A stretch of 64,000 bases of DNA, from NCBI GenBank assembly GCA_964017155.1, contig OZ024856.1, positions 4,933,825-4,997,824 on the forward strand, written 5' to 3'. Both the position numbers and the translations under genes were made by a program. Under the pieces are notes generated by a model. It did not search any database. It saw nothing but the letters and a program-made list of their open reading frames with translations, and was not told where the DNA came from. Positions 14,401 to 24,162 of this stretch are shown one piece after another. Numbering within the stretch: the first letter of the stretch is position 1; every line of letters starts with the position of its first letter. Source of the DNA: Oasisia sp. SBJ-2009 (lineage: Eukaryota > Annelida > Polychaeta > Sabellida > Siboglinidae).

Positions 14401-16234
14401 CTTCGAATAAACAACTTGTTGTCTATTGGTAGAATAAGAACCTCAGAAAATGTGTAGACTTCAGAATAAGTTTAATAGTAACGACTGGAACAAGTGACAG
14501 ACAATTGCTAAGTGCTAGCCAAGCCACCATCAATTTGACTAAAAGAAAACAATTGCACAAACACCTACTAGATGAAAGTGACACACACTTCCACCCCCAC
14601 ACTCTACACCTCTGTACCCCCATGGCCCACAGTGATGTTAACAATGAACAGAAAGTCACAAAACTTCAAACAAGTTCATCAAGATATCCCTGTGAAGTGT
14701 GAACTGTAAACAAAATCAATGTTTACTTCTGATTATTATCCAAAACAATCACTCTACTACTTGAAAGTACTTTGCTTGTATGTATGTATGTATGTATGTA
14801 TGTATGTATGTATGTATGTATGTATGTATGTATGTATGTATGTATGTATGTATGTATGTATGTATGTATGTATGTATGTATGTATGTATGTATGTATGTA
14901 TGTATGTATGTATGTATGTATGTATGTATGTATGTATGTATGTATGTATGTATGTATGTATGTATGTATGTATGTATGTATGTATGTATGTATGTATGTA
15001 TGTATGTATGTATGTATGTATGTATGTATGTATGTATGTATGTATGTATGTATGTATGTATGTATGTATGTATGTATGTATGTATGTATGTATGTATGTA
15101 TGTATGTATGTATGTATGTATGTATGTATGTATGTATGTATGTATGTATGTATGTATGTATGTATGTATGTATGTATGTATGTATGTATGTATGTATGTA
15201 TGTATGTATGTATGTATGTATGTATGTATGTATGTATGTATGTATGTATGTATGTATGTATGTATGTATGTATGTATGTATGTATGTATGTATGTATGTA
15301 TGTATGTATGTATGTATGTATGTATGTATGTATGTATGTATGTATGTATGTATGTATGTATGTATGTATGTATGTATGTATGTATGTATGTATGTATGTA
15401 TGTATGTATGTATGTATGTATGTATGTATGTATGTATGTATGTATGTATGTATGTATGTATGTATGTATGTATGTATGTATGTATGTATGTATGTATGTA
15501 TGTATGTATGTATGTATGTATGTATGTATGTATGTATGTATGTATGTATGTATGTATGTATGTATGTATGTATGTATGTATGTATGTATGTATGTATGTA
15601 TGTATGTATGTATGTATGTATGTATGTATGTATGTATGTATGTATGTATGTATGTATGTATGTATGTATGTATGTATGTATGTATGTATGTATGTATGTA
15701 TGTATGTATGTATGTATGTATGTATGTATGTATGTATGTATGTATGTATGTATGTATGTATGTATGTATGTATGTATGTATGTATGTATGTATGTATGTA
15801 TGTATGTATGTATGTATGTATGTATGTATGTATGTATGTATGTATGTATGTATGTATGTATGTATGTATGTATGTATGTATGTATGTATGTATGTATGTA
15901 TGTATGTATGTATGTATGTATGTATGTATGTATGTATGTATGTATGTATGTATGTATGTATGTATGTATGTATGTATGTATGTATGTATGTATGTATGTA
16001 TGTATGTATGTATGTATGTATGTATGTATGTATGTATGTATGTATGTATGTATGTATGTATGTATGTATGTATGTATGTATGTATGTATGTATGTATGTA
16101 TGTATGTATGTATGTATGTATGTATGTATGTATGTATGTATGTATGTATGTATGTATGTATGTATGTATGTATGTATGTATGTATGTATGTATGTATGTA
16201 TGTATGTATGTATGTATGTATGTATGTATGTATG

Positions 16235-16265
<31 letters not shown>

Positions 16266-16639
16266 TATGTATGTACGTAATGGTATGTATGTAATGTATG
16301 TATGTATGTACATATGTATGTATGTATGCAATACTATGTATATTTGTATGCTTTTAAGCAGGTACCATTAATAAAAATAGAAATAACACACTTGACGTGA
16401 GTGTTACATAGCAGAATAATCAATGCAGGTTTGAAGTACGTAGTGTGAATAATCTGACTGGTGTCAAGTGTTCTGTGTTTGTCAACTTGTTCCTCCTACA
16501 CAGCGACATTGTACAGATTCTTCAAAACAAACACATCTGAAAGGCTCCAGTGTTCTCCAAGGTGTGTGTCTAACCCTTCCCACCACCACTTGTATGTAAC
16601 TACTGAACACACAATATGAACAGTCTGAAGTGACTATAC

Positions 16640-16688
<49 letters not shown>

Positions 16689-18867
16689 GTTCTAACTGGC
16701 ATGACATTGCACCAATGTATCACAGATAATATTTAGTAGCAATTTAGTATTTATGTCGGGTTTAGAAAAAGTTAAAGTATTCGACCGAAATAATGGTGGA
16801 TGACGTTACTTAAGTCAGTCATGGTGATTCACCAGGCTTACTTAGACGGACTGTTTTTATTAATTTATAGCATTAGTGATGTATTGGCACTGGGAACGCA
16901 ATATGCAGTCTTTCGGTGATCACAGCTTCTGTGGGCTGCGATACTGAAATGTTTACAATTGCCAAAGGTCATGTTATTGTACAGCATTTTCACTTTCCCT
17001 GGTTCTTGGTGAAATCCTCCACTGACAAGCGTCATATGTATGCGTGTACATTTATTAATTTCCCACGGTCCGTGCTGCAGACTGCTGAATAGTGTATTAT
17101 TGGTGTATCTTTCTGATAAGTGCAAGCATTACCAGCCAGACAACTGACCAGGGTCCAACCCAGTCAGTAGAACACACAGACACTGACAGATTCAAATAGA
17201 TCTATCTCTACACATTGTAGATAATTAAATGTCAACCAATCATGTTTCACGTGCGTGCATATGTGTGCATGCGTGTATGTAATACTATGTATACACACAT
17301 GTGTGGACATGTAAAGACTAATTAATCCTCAAACAAAGCAAAACTTTGCATTGTCAAATGTCAATTATTTTTGTAGTTGTTTTTTACACAACTTTTACAT
17401 GACATTACGAGGTTGTAAATGCTACTAATTTGCCACTAATGGAATTTGGGAAGGATTTTTACTGAAAAATATCTGGGCATAAGAGGTTATGGAATGGGTT
17501 TATTTTGGTAACATTATTTATGAAAAAACATGAAAAAACATGTGTGCAATTTGTACAAAGTTCATTTCACAGACTTCCTCTTTCAAACTAAAAATAACAA
17601 CACTGTCAGACTCGATTGTGAAAGTGGAGGATGTAGTAATATGTAAGTGAATGTGCAATTATGATAGTACACTTTAATTTGTAATTAAATTTAGTCATTA
17701 CCCAAATGTGCAATGTGCTAATGAATACAGGAGGTAAGTTATGGCATCATTTCATAATGCCATTCTCTAAACACCCTCTGTTGCTAGTTTCTACTGTCCC
17801 AAAAAAATGGGCCAAGTGGCCCTGCCGTCCTTTGGACTATAGTGAGTTGGTAATTATGAAGAAAATGTGTTTTTGGTGAATCATAGTCACTGCTGCAGTT
17901 TTTTTTCACCTAAATCAGCTAACTGGCATTTTTACTGGTTATTTATATGTGACAGCCTTAAACACTACCAAATTGTGTGAAAGAAGCAGATATAAATAAA
18001 AGTGTGTGATATTTCACTCTATAGTTGTCCTGAATATAAATGTTCTAAGTTTGTCACCTACAGGTGACAATATATCCTTATCCAATAGACACCACACTCC
18101 CACCAATTTGAAGATAATTAAACAAACATCAAAATAAACACAACTTGCATTTATAGAAAATCAATAGTTTCAATATACAGCTTAAAACATGCGGTCAGGC
18201 AACTGACCAGTATAACAGGGTTATTGACACAGGCCCTGCCTCTGCTGCCACGAAACAATTACTTAACATGCAACAAAAGTAGACAGTGTTACCCATCTCC
18301 CTGTTGACATGCATTCCCTGCTCCCTCTCTACCATCCCTATGGGATCACACTCCCATCACACTCCCATACTCTCACACTTCCCAATACCAGAAACAACTA
18401 AGAAAATCTAGTTGCAAGTTGCTTGCATAAACAAACATTCTGAAGAAGCTCTTCTTAATCCACTACTACTAGATACAAGTCACTCCCACCTCACCCTTGT
18501 CTGGGGTGTTTTATAACACGTCCGTTGTCAGCATTAGGGTTTATAAATGTGTAATGCCATTACAAGTTCTCTACCATTACGATAGGGTAGGGAGGGTCAG
18601 TCAGGGAATGTACAGATCACAAAGGAGGGGGCATTAGTGCTCAGTGAGCCCAGATAGACTAACAGAAACAGGCAAAATCTAAACATTTTGCTTTTTGGGA
18701 AGCCCTTACGTGGCCTTGCCCATTCATCTACAAATTACAACTACAGGTACAAGCACATCTACTGACCATTTCTTGGTGGCTTCGACACTGAGTTCCTGGT
18801 AGGACGCAGTGAACTGGAACTTGGAGGCACGCTTGCCCACTCTCTGTAGTCTCTTCCACACACTCAT
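341..18867 (-). CDS. EHBP1: EH domain-binding protein 1, N-terminal 744 residues (partial, 10 coding exons)
   Basis: Adaptor linking endocytic recycling (EHD proteins, Rab8/10-type GTPases in known family members) to actin. Coding exons in transcript order: 18767-18867, 11364-11421, 6928-7077, 5972-6153, 5331-5518, 4472-4913, 3307-3385, 2522-2694, 2076-2124, 341-1152. All junctions are GT-AG and phases agree (2234 nt in total). Domains seen: NT-C2 at residues about 1-163, starting [19 protein letters not shown] as in known EHBP1; the REGKATDEDMQS junction; an acidic/Ser linker with NPF motifs near residues 292 and 637; a CH domain at about 412-518 ([19 protein letters not shown]). The coiled-coil bMERB domain and C-terminus lie beyond position 1. 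The final exon ends at phase 2 with a GTAAGT donor, and an acceptor-like CAG sits at positions 3-1. The family assignment is firm; individual exon ends are inferred from splice motifs. Confidence 0.93.
413..510 (-). repeat. 24-bp coding minisatellite in EHBP1 exon 10
   Basis: Four direct copies of a 24-bp unit, in frame, giving RDLPGSPT repeats. The 24-bp period preserves the reading frame, so copy number can vary without breaking the gene. Confidence 0.9.
1255..1480 (-). mobile_element. Degenerate tRNA-derived SINE copy 1
   Basis: Shares the core CTGGAGCAATGTAAGTTAAT and the flanking TTCAGCCAC-CTGCAATCAATA block with the copies near 19.2 and 46.4 kb. It ends in a decayed tRNA-like head (AACCCGGGTTC). 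Orientation is inferred from the head lying at the higher coordinate. Confidence 0.6.
1574..2037. repeat. 17-bp minisatellite, about 27 copies
   Basis: Tandem units close to AACACAGCTACACTGCC with scattered single-base variants (CACGG, ACGCT, ATGCT). Because 17 is not a multiple of three and the unit lacks stops, all three plus frames are open here; these frames are not genes. Lies in the EHBP1 intron downstream of exon 9. Confidence 0.95.
2076..2124 (-). CDS. EHBP1: EHBP1 coding exon 9 (CH domain micro-exon)
   Basis: A 49-nt exon encoding [16 protein letters not shown], the middle of the CH domain. Acceptor TTGCAG, donor GTAAGA. The 17-bp minisatellite begins about 40 bases past the donor. 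Confidence 0.92.
2378..2492. repeat. TGAG/TGTGAG microsatellite
   Basis: An alternating (TGAG)n and TGTGAG array in the EHBP1 intron just past the exon 8 donor. No coding signal. Confidence 0.9.
2522..2694 (-). CDS. EHBP1: EHBP1 coding exon 8 (first half of CH domain)
   Basis: Encodes [20 protein letters not shown] and [20 protein letters not shown], the actin-binding-type CH domain signature of EHBP1. The donor GTGAGT splits the Ile codon shared with the next exon. Confidence 0.94.
3307..3385 (-). CDS. EHBP1: EHBP1 coding exon 7 (short linker exon)
   Basis: A 79-nt exon encoding [17 protein letters not shown]... and ending LTFNK. It was recognised because exon 6 ends in phase 2 and exon 8 needs phase 0; this exon bridges them exactly (acceptor CTGTAG, donor GTAGGT). 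The sequence itself is not conserved enough to prove it. A large 20-bp minisatellite lies just upstream in the transcript. Confidence 0.75.
3447..4300. repeat. 20/22-bp minisatellite, about 42 copies
   Basis: Units of the form AGCATCTCCCACAAGACCCT, with a 22-bp variant (CGCATATACCCCACAAGACCCT type) interspersed mainly in the first third. CCC/CCA variants form higher-order patterns. Open frames in it ([17 protein letters not shown] on the minus strand) are repeat translations. Confidence 0.95.
4472..4913 (-). CDS. EHBP1: EHBP1 coding exon 6 (low-complexity linker with NPF motif)
   Basis: A 442-nt exon of Ser-, Glu- and Lys-rich linker. It carries [16 protein letters not shown] is the ligand of EH domains, which explains the family name. 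The basic [17 protein letters not shown] run is typical disordered linker. Confidence 0.88.
5331..5518 (-). CDS. EHBP1: EHBP1 coding exon 5 (post-C2 acidic linker)
   Basis: Encodes [12 protein letters not shown], conserved in the family, then an acidic stretch (NLDEIEEDE) and a leucine-containing segment [14 protein letters not shown]. Donor GTGAGT. Confidence 0.92.
5972..6153 (-). CDS. EHBP1: EHBP1 coding exon 4 (end of NT-C2)
   Basis: Encodes [18 protein letters not shown] through [11 protein letters not shown], the last strands of the NT-C2 domain. Acceptor CACCAG, donor GTGAGT, ending in phase 2 so that AC|T forms Thr of KATDEDMQ. Confidence 0.93.
6928..7077 (-). CDS. EHBP1: EHBP1 coding exon 3 (NT-C2)
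   Basis: Fifty complete codons, phase 0 at both ends. Includes [20 protein letters not shown] and [12 protein letters not shown], hallmark NT-C2 strands of EHBP1. Confidence 0.93.
7359..8287. mobile_element. Foldback element with about 320-bp terminal inverted repeats
   Basis: The left arm (about 7359-7680) is matched in inverted orientation by 7964-8287, from AAAGCTGGTATATTTTATAC outward to the GGAATTG-rich inner part, with only scattered differences by eye. The spacer is about 280 bp. No transposase is visible. The arms are rich in AATTCC/GGAATT words. No clear target-site duplication was found, since the flanks continue the palindrome for several bases. Confidence 0.85.
8363..8399. repeat. 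(CA)n microsatellite
   Basis: Uninterrupted CA dinucleotides in an EHBP1 intron. Confidence 0.95.
8400..9104. other. EHBP1 intron stretch, no feature recognised
   Basis: Moderately GC-rich text with runs such as TTGGGGGGTGCCCCCC. It reads like an old dispersed repeat, but I found no second copy in the window and no coding signal. Confidence 0.4.
9105..9310. repeat. Purine-rich GGATA/GGAGA low-complexity tract
   Basis: Degenerate repeats of AGGATAGGATA and GAGAGGAAATGA on the plus strand. Open frames through it are composition artefacts. Confidence 0.8.
9311..11363. other. EHBP1 intron stretch without supported features
   Basis: AT-rich intron between coding exons 2 and 3. Short open frames here lack splice logic, domains and codon bias. 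Nothing supported. Confidence 0.5.
11364..11421 (-). CDS. EHBP1: EHBP1 coding exon 2 (NT-C2)
   Basis: A 58-nt exon encoding [19 protein letters not shown], which continues the NT-C2 domain ([11 protein letters not shown] is near-invariant in the family). The donor is read as GGG|GTGGGT, because that keeps phase 0 into the next exon; a GTAACC four bases further would break the frame. Confidence 0.88.
12218..12510 (+). repeat. Dispersed repeat family, copy A
   Basis: About 290 bp, from TAGAGAACTTCTAATGGCAT to a GGAGATG block. It recurs in inverted orientation at about 18.28-18.60 kb. Shared landmarks include CCCTAATGCTGACA, GGGGTGTTATAA, GGATTAAG, AATGTTTGTTTA and GGAAGTGTGAGAGTA. No terminal repeats or coding capacity seen, so the class is unknown. 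Confidence 0.8.
12511..14776. other. EHBP1 intron stretch, AT-rich
   Basis: No exon or RNA signal found. A short direct duplication (ACACATGTAGGTTAC) lies near 13.09-13.13 kb. Open frames here are short and unsupported. Confidence 0.5.
14777..16264. repeat. Pure (TGTA)n tetranucleotide array, about 372 copies
   Basis: An uninterrupted 1,488-bp run of TGTA units with no substitution seen. Edges decay at 16,265-16,330 (TGTACGTAATGGTATG). Reading frames of 500 or more codons in every phase (CMYV on plus, HTYI on minus) come from the absence of stops in the unit, not from a gene. Lies in the EHBP1 intron between coding exons 1 and 2. Confidence 0.98.
16641..16686. repeat. (AT)n microsatellite
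   Basis: About 23 uninterrupted AT dinucleotides. Confidence 0.95.
16690..18280. other. EHBP1 intron stretch without supported features
   Basis: AT-rich, with only small direct duplications (for example ATGAAAAAAC twice near 17.52 kb). No coding signal. Confidence 0.5.
18283..18595 (-). repeat. Dispersed repeat family, copy B (inverted)
   Basis: Reverse complement of copy A at 12.22-12.51 kb. Shared blocks appear in reverse order, including CCCATCTCCCTGTTGAC, TACTCTCACACTTCC, CTTAATCCACTA, TTATAACAC and GCATTAGGGTTTAT. The two copies lie about 6 kb apart in the same intron. Confidence 0.8.
18767..18867 (-). CDS. EHBP1: EHBP1 coding exon 1 (start of NT-C2 domain)
   Basis: Encodes residues 1-33 plus two bases of Trp34. 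The ATG at 18867-18865 has an ACC(ATG)A context and begins [11 protein letters not shown], the family's canonical N-terminus. The exon continues upstream as 5' UTR to an acceptor (TTGCAG) at 18911, so at least one further non-coding exon exists. The donor is GTCAGT. Confidence 0.93.
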
Positions 18868-19099
18868 GGTGGACAGGACAACAACTCTAGGCCACACTAC
18901 ACGAACTCACCTGCAACAAAACATCAAACACTCAGATACATAAAGGTAAAAACATTACCATGTTCTTAAATCTTAAAATCTGCTACAGAAGTACACTGTA
19001 TGACGATTTTTATTATTACATCCCCATAATAGCACATTATCAATTCCTCAGGACTGCTTAAAAAGAGTTTTATACTTTAATAGTGAATTTACTTCCTGG

Positions 19100-19365
19100 T
19101 AGACCTGTTCAATCAAACACCATCTCACTTCTCTGAAAAGAATTCAGCCACGCTGAAATTAATACATGAAAATAATTTGCACACAAATATCTACCATTGG
19201 CTATGGTCAGGTACTCATTCATACAGCTGAGTGAACTGGAGCAATGCAGGGTGAACAAACTTGTCCAAGACTGGACACAGTAGCACAGGATTCACACCTG
19301 GTTCTCTTGATTGATTGAGAAACTAATACTCTAAAGCATGGTACTGCTGCCCTCTACTGATGCAC
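19100..19365 (-). mobile_element. tRNA-derived SINE copy 2
   Basis: Closely parallels the 46.2-46.5 kb copy: CACCATCTCACTTCTCTG, GGTACTCATTCATACAGCTG and AGTGAACTGGAGCAATG, followed by a degenerate tRNA-like head near 19.28-19.35 kb. Its 5' end abuts the LINE tail at 19.37 kb. Confidence 0.75.
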
Positions 19366-19369
19366 TACC

Positions 19370-19697
19370 TAATAACATTAAGACGTCTGCTTGTTTAGCC
19401 ACCTTCAAGGCACACCTAAAGACACATTTCTTCTGACTGTTCTCGTGGCTTAGTTTAATGTTTGTGTACTTTTATCGATATTTTATTGAACCTATTTATA
19501 TATTTATTATACATATACATTTATTCAGTTTAAATAATTTATGTTATTATATTTTTTATAATTGTTTATATATGTTACTAGTATATTTGTGTTTTTCTTC
19601 TGGTGTGTATTTGTATTTTAGGATTTTAATGTATGTAAAGTGCCACGAACAATTTGAAATTAGATGTGGCACTATATTAAATAAAATATATTATTAA
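19370..19697 (+). mobile_element. 3' end of a non-LTR retrotransposon (LINE remnant)
   Basis: Begins with a frame reading ATFKAHLKTHFF then stop, resembling the extreme C-terminus of CR1/L2-type reverse transcriptase ORFs (S-F-K-x-x-L-K-T-H-L/F-F). It ends GTGGCACTATATTAAATAAA plus TTA-type repeats, typical of such 3' tails. 5' truncated. The clade is uncertain. Confidence 0.55.
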
Positions 19698-21072
19698 TAT
19701 TACTGCTGCAACAATAGCCTTAAAAATCCCTACAGATCTGTTCTGACAGAAAACATACAGTAATTCTAAATAGTTCTAGTTAGACTAGGTTTTCTTGACA
19801 AATTATCCCAGTTGTTTATTACAGTATTTTTTCTTGGGATCCCTGCTCTGAAAATAGTTTGACCTCTTCTGACTTCCTGGTCTATAGGAAACAGTTGGCA
19901 GACAGAATATAACTGGAAGCTTGAAACAAAATAACTTCCTCATTGTATGCGACTAAATTATATCTCCAAAATTAATATGCAATTCTCAAAGAAAAAATGC
20001 TATCTTTCTGGAAACTGAATGACCAGTAAAATAAATTATTTACCATTGATAGTCATGCTTAAAAAATTATAATAAATGTATTTATGCATCATTCACAATA
20101 TTACATGATGAATACAATAAATGTTATAATTAAGAATATTAACAATTAACTGGAAACTACGGGTCTGTCTATACAGGACCTGTTTGGTCATACATTGAGT
20201 AGACACACTTAATAAAAGTAGACTGCATTCAAATCAAAAGCAGTGCCCGACCAAGCTCGCAATTGTAGATTACACGGTGAATGCATACATGTATTGGACT
20301 ATATGTGCAGTTGGTTGATTTTTCTATGGCATCAAACTATAAACAATGATTGCACTTGGGAACTATGCCTGTTATGCATGCAATGTCAGTGCTCAAACAC
20401 TCAGCACCAAACCAACAGCATTCACTGGGTTTTTAGCAATTCTTCCATTATGCAGACATGACTGTAAGATTACAGACAGACTCGGACAACAAGTGTCTGT
20501 TAGGGCTGATTTATTGGCACAAAATGGCGACTGAGCAATAAGCATCGTCTAAAAATATATCATTCAATAACCGAAGCAGAAGAAGAAACTGAGATGTAAT
20601 TCCAGATGCCCTTGTGTCGATTTTCTATGCAATGCTCAGACAGTGTGTGCATTAGCACTTAAAATACACATGCAATGAACACTGCAATACTTGTGTGTGC
20701 ATATACAACACCCATATATGCACGTTATTTGGGCTATAGTTACTATTTTAATAAATTTAGTTATTACCAAAGAATATATAAATATTAACATAATAATATT
20801 ATTTTAATAAAATTCTTCACAGAAATTTGAGAGAGGACAAACATAAACAAAGCTGGAATCAACAGGCTGGTCCTAAGGTTTAACAATGAAAATATTTAAC
20901 AATACTAAAAGTCTGCAGATTAGACAATTGTTCAGAAATTGAACCCAAAATTTATTAAAAATAAATATAATATGTACTGGGGAAAACTTTGCATTTTTAC
21001 ATAAATGCACAAATTTCACTTTTAACTCACCACATACCCAATTACCCATTGATTTAAACTGCCATAACATTT
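19698..21072. other. EHBP1 5' intron stretch without supported features
   Basis: AT-rich. A stretch near 20.52 kb (AAAATGGCGACTGAG) resembles a YY1-like word, but there is no supporting exon. Confidence 0.4.
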
Positions 21073-21153
21073 ACATGCATGCATGAACGCATGCATGCAT
21101 GAACGCATGCATGCATGAACGCATGCATGCATGAACGCATGCATGCATGAACG
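21073..21153. repeat. 16-bp repeat (GCATGCATGCATGAAC), 5 copies
   Basis: Five perfect units, each itself rich in the palindrome ATGCAT. Confidence 0.95.
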
Positions 21154-21239
21154 CTGCACACACATTATATATGTTTATATTTGCTCATTTATTTAGGTCA
21201 ATTGAATACAACATATTTTACTAAATGATGTAATGATAC

Positions 21240-21284
21240 AAATGCACACAATGCAGACTGCTCCAGTCTGCATTGTGTGCATTT
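21240..21284. repeat. Perfect 21-bp hairpin with 3-nt loop
   Basis: Positions 21240-21260 are exactly reverse-complementary to 21264-21284, with the loop CTC at 21261-21263. The stem includes TGCACACAATGCAGAC. It is isolated: no larger inverted repeat was seen around it. Confidence 0.95.
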
Positions 21285-22484
21285 CTCAACCATGGGCCTT
21301 CAGACAATGAATTATGTAAAGATTAGTTAGTTAGGGCATCAAGCCAGGATCCATACCAGTCTGTAACCTAAGCTTGGTCACTGGTGCATCAATGTGTGTC
21401 TTACACTGCACAGATCTAGGCCAATATCACAAACATTACAAGTAAATGAAGTAATAACAGTGAAACTGACTCGAGTAGTGACGTTGAAAATTGAAAAAAC
21501 ATTATTCATAACATTTACAGTGCATCAATCATGCCAACTATACTTAGCACTTGGGCAGGCTGGGTTATTAGAACCAGGTCTTCTTTCAGTGAACATGGCC
21601 AGAATACAAGAACTATAATTACTTGCCATTTTACATCAGAACATTCAGGGATGCTATAAGAGTAAAAAGACAACATATATCATTGACATATTCTGTATAA
21701 TATTGAAGTGCAGTAATGCATTACCTTTGGAGTATCTGAATCAACTAAAATTAGTCTAGTAATTCCCATAGTAAAAGTACACATGTATGTGCTTTGCTTT
21801 TTCTATGAAATAAATGCAAATGTATTTTATTTAATGAACACACCTACCCTGGGTAATCAAAATAGTACAAAGTGTGTATATAAGAATTTACAGATCATAC
21901 ATACAATGAATGAATCCTCATGCATACCAAAATTGACAAATCCTTTAAAAATATTATATTCCCACAAATGATTTGCTGGCATAGTTATTCAAATTAATTG
22001 TATTAAACAATTATTACTGTGAATGGCATATAAACTGATTATCACATTTTATGACGACTATCAATTGTAACCTGTTTATTATACTGGTCATTCAATTTCC
22101 ATAAACATAATTGTTCTTTGACAATCACTTTTTTTAGACAGAACAAGTAAAGAATTTTAGTCACACACCGATAAAATGGGGAGTTTAATTTTACACGTCC
22201 AGGTTTTATATTCCTGTAGCAAACTGTATTTTGTAGAGAAGGAAGTCAGAAAGAGGAAGAACTACTTTAATGTAACAGGAAAGGCAAGAAAAATACTGTA
22301 ATGAAAAACACGGAGAGATTATCGTGTAGAATTTTGAACTGGCTGTTTTAGCAGTGATGTATCATAATATTATAACAGTGGAGTACTGTAGTGCACTACT
22401 TTAACACATCAGATGACCTGGCTCAATCAAGACTAGTCTAGCAAATACCCTAGATGACAACAGTATACATGTTGCCTTATTTAA

Positions 22485-22855
22485 AGGGGCGCTGTATGGG
22501 ATTGAACCTTCCACGCGCAAAATTTGGCCGACCCGCGAGGAGGCAGCACTGTCAGTACCTAAAAATATCTTGTTGAATTTGAATCAAACACGCACCACTC
22601 TTTTCCTATCTATTACAGATGTTTCCACAACTGCACTGTCCAGGATAACTTTTAAAAGCCATGATTTTAAAATCAGCAACAACAGTTATCACGCGGCACG
22701 CTTGTCTTGTCAGTTGTTGCAGTTTTGTCCACCGCTCGGCTGCGCAACATCATCAACTTCAACAAGATATTTTTAGTTACTGACGGTGCTGCCTCTCGCG
22801 GGTCGGCCAAATTTTGCCGTTTCGTGTGGAAGGTTCAATCCCATACAGTGCCCCT
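22485..22855. mobile_element. TTAA-flanked MITE-like element (371 bp)
   Basis: About 95-bp terminal inverted repeats. The left begins AGGGGCGCTGTATGGGATTG, and the right ends with the matching CAATCCCATACAGTGCCCCT. Both sides are flanked by TTAA (22481-22484 and 22856-22859), the target duplication of piggyBac-type transposases. The inner TIR carries TTTGGCCGACCCGCGAG and its complement. No ORF for a transposase, so non-autonomous. Confidence 0.8.
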
Positions 22856-22859
22856 TTAA

Positions 22860-24029
22860 GAAATAAATACAAATATAATGAACACACTACACCTATTCAA
22901 AACAGTTTAAGTGTATATTAATACAGTAGATAGATACACTATAGACTACTAAAGAATAATTTGGATTAATCCTGGCATCACAAAGGTTCATAGAGACAAT
23001 GTGACATTAACATATAATGCTAAAAAGGTCTAGAAAAAAACTCCTAATTCCAAAGACCTAGGAGGGCATGGGCTCTCCAGGCCTTCCCTGGACTCACCTG
23101 TGAAACCATAATATTTTTTATCAAACGTGGATCAGTACTTCTGTCTTACAACATCAAGGAAAGGGGTGTGAGGGGAATGATGCACTCTCCTGATCAACAT
23201 GATCAAAATGATTAAACTTAACACATGTGACAATCACGGGTGCCAAGTGCCAAAAACGCAGTCATCCGATCTTCTGCATAGTTTTCATAATGAAAGCTGT
23301 CAGACTCCATGAGTCACTCGCACAATCATCTTCTCACACACTGACACATAGTTGCACAATTACATCCCATCCAGCTGGAACCTGCATCTTTACAGTTGGT
23401 GTAATCAGTAAGGTGAGGCGGCAGATCCTCTTAATATGCAACACCTACAATACAGGTTACATCCTTAAAATAAAGTAGGTAAGTTCAAAAACTTCAATAC
23501 TTTATGATTTATCGAATGATCTAGCAGACTAAATCCAAGTAGTCCTAGCTAAATATAGATGGCTCGTCTTTCATTATATAACTAAACAACTGAAATTTCT
23601 TTCGAGTATACGCAGTTTTGAACTCAACTTCACAGCATAATTATCAACACAACTGAGATCTGTCATTGTCACAACTGCGCTACGTAATTTTATTTAAACA
23701 CGTTTTTAATTTTAGTCGGGAGGCCCAATTACCAATTAAAACAACCCGGCGAAGGTGAAATTACGCAATTGTCACGTACATAACTTGTGTAAAATACAAC
23801 ATCAAAGCATGTTCTTCAAATGTTGTATGAACCAAGATTTTTTATGAGCCCCTCCCCCCGGTCGCGACCCTGCGTCTGTCGCCCTGTCACTGACATCGCC
23901 TGTCAACGTGAAGTGCAGCAGGGACATGTTCAGATGTCGACGGGATGGTATTTACGGTTCACTAGATGTGGCAAAGCGTCGTGTTGGTAACACATTAATT
24001 CTGTTTTATCGTCTACAGAACGCATGTAT
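22860..24029. other. Upstream part of EHBP1 5' intron
   Basis: No coding exon recognised. A GC-rich block (CCCTCCCCCCGGTCGCGACC) near 23.85-23.87 kb could be the edge of a CpG-rich promoter domain. Confidence 0.4.
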
Positions 24030-24035
24030 ACTCAC

Positions 24036-24150
24036 TATTTGCATATTATACAGTTATAACATCCATATGTTTTTCAGAAGGTACAATTCCGTACGATTTC
24101 TGTCACCAGAAACTTGTTGATGTTTTCCTCAGCCGCCATTTTGCCTTAAT
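24036..24150 (-). other. EHBP1: Candidate 5' non-coding exon of EHBP1
   Basis: On the minus strand a strong donor, GTGAGTAT, occupies 24035-24028, downstream of AAAATGGCGGCTGAGG. The upstream coding exon needs a 5' partner, because an acceptor lies at 18911 within the 5' UTR. If this exon is used, the ATG at about 24142 opens a 21-codon frame that would be an upstream ORF. The exon's start is unknown. Confidence 0.35.
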
Positions 24151-24162
24151 GCAGTCACGTGA
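24132..24162. promoter_or_regulatory. Bidirectional promoter motifs (YY1-like, E-box)
   Basis: GCCGCCATTTTG at 24132-24143 matches the YY1 consensus (AANATGGCGGC in reverse). TCACGTGA at 24155-24162 matches a USF/MITF-type E-box. They lie in the roughly 0.5-kb gap between the minus-strand EHBP1 5' end and the plus-strand zinc-finger gene, so a shared promoter is likely. No TATA box seen. Confidence 0.5.

Noticed and set aside
14757..16371. Very long open frames on both strands (500+ codons of CMYV and HTYI)
   Set aside because: They are translations of a stop-free tetranucleotide repeat, with no unique sequence, domain or splice support.
21240..21284. MicroRNA precursor
   Set aside because: The loop of 3 nt and total length of 45 nt are too short for a canonical pre-miRNA; kept only as a hairpin.
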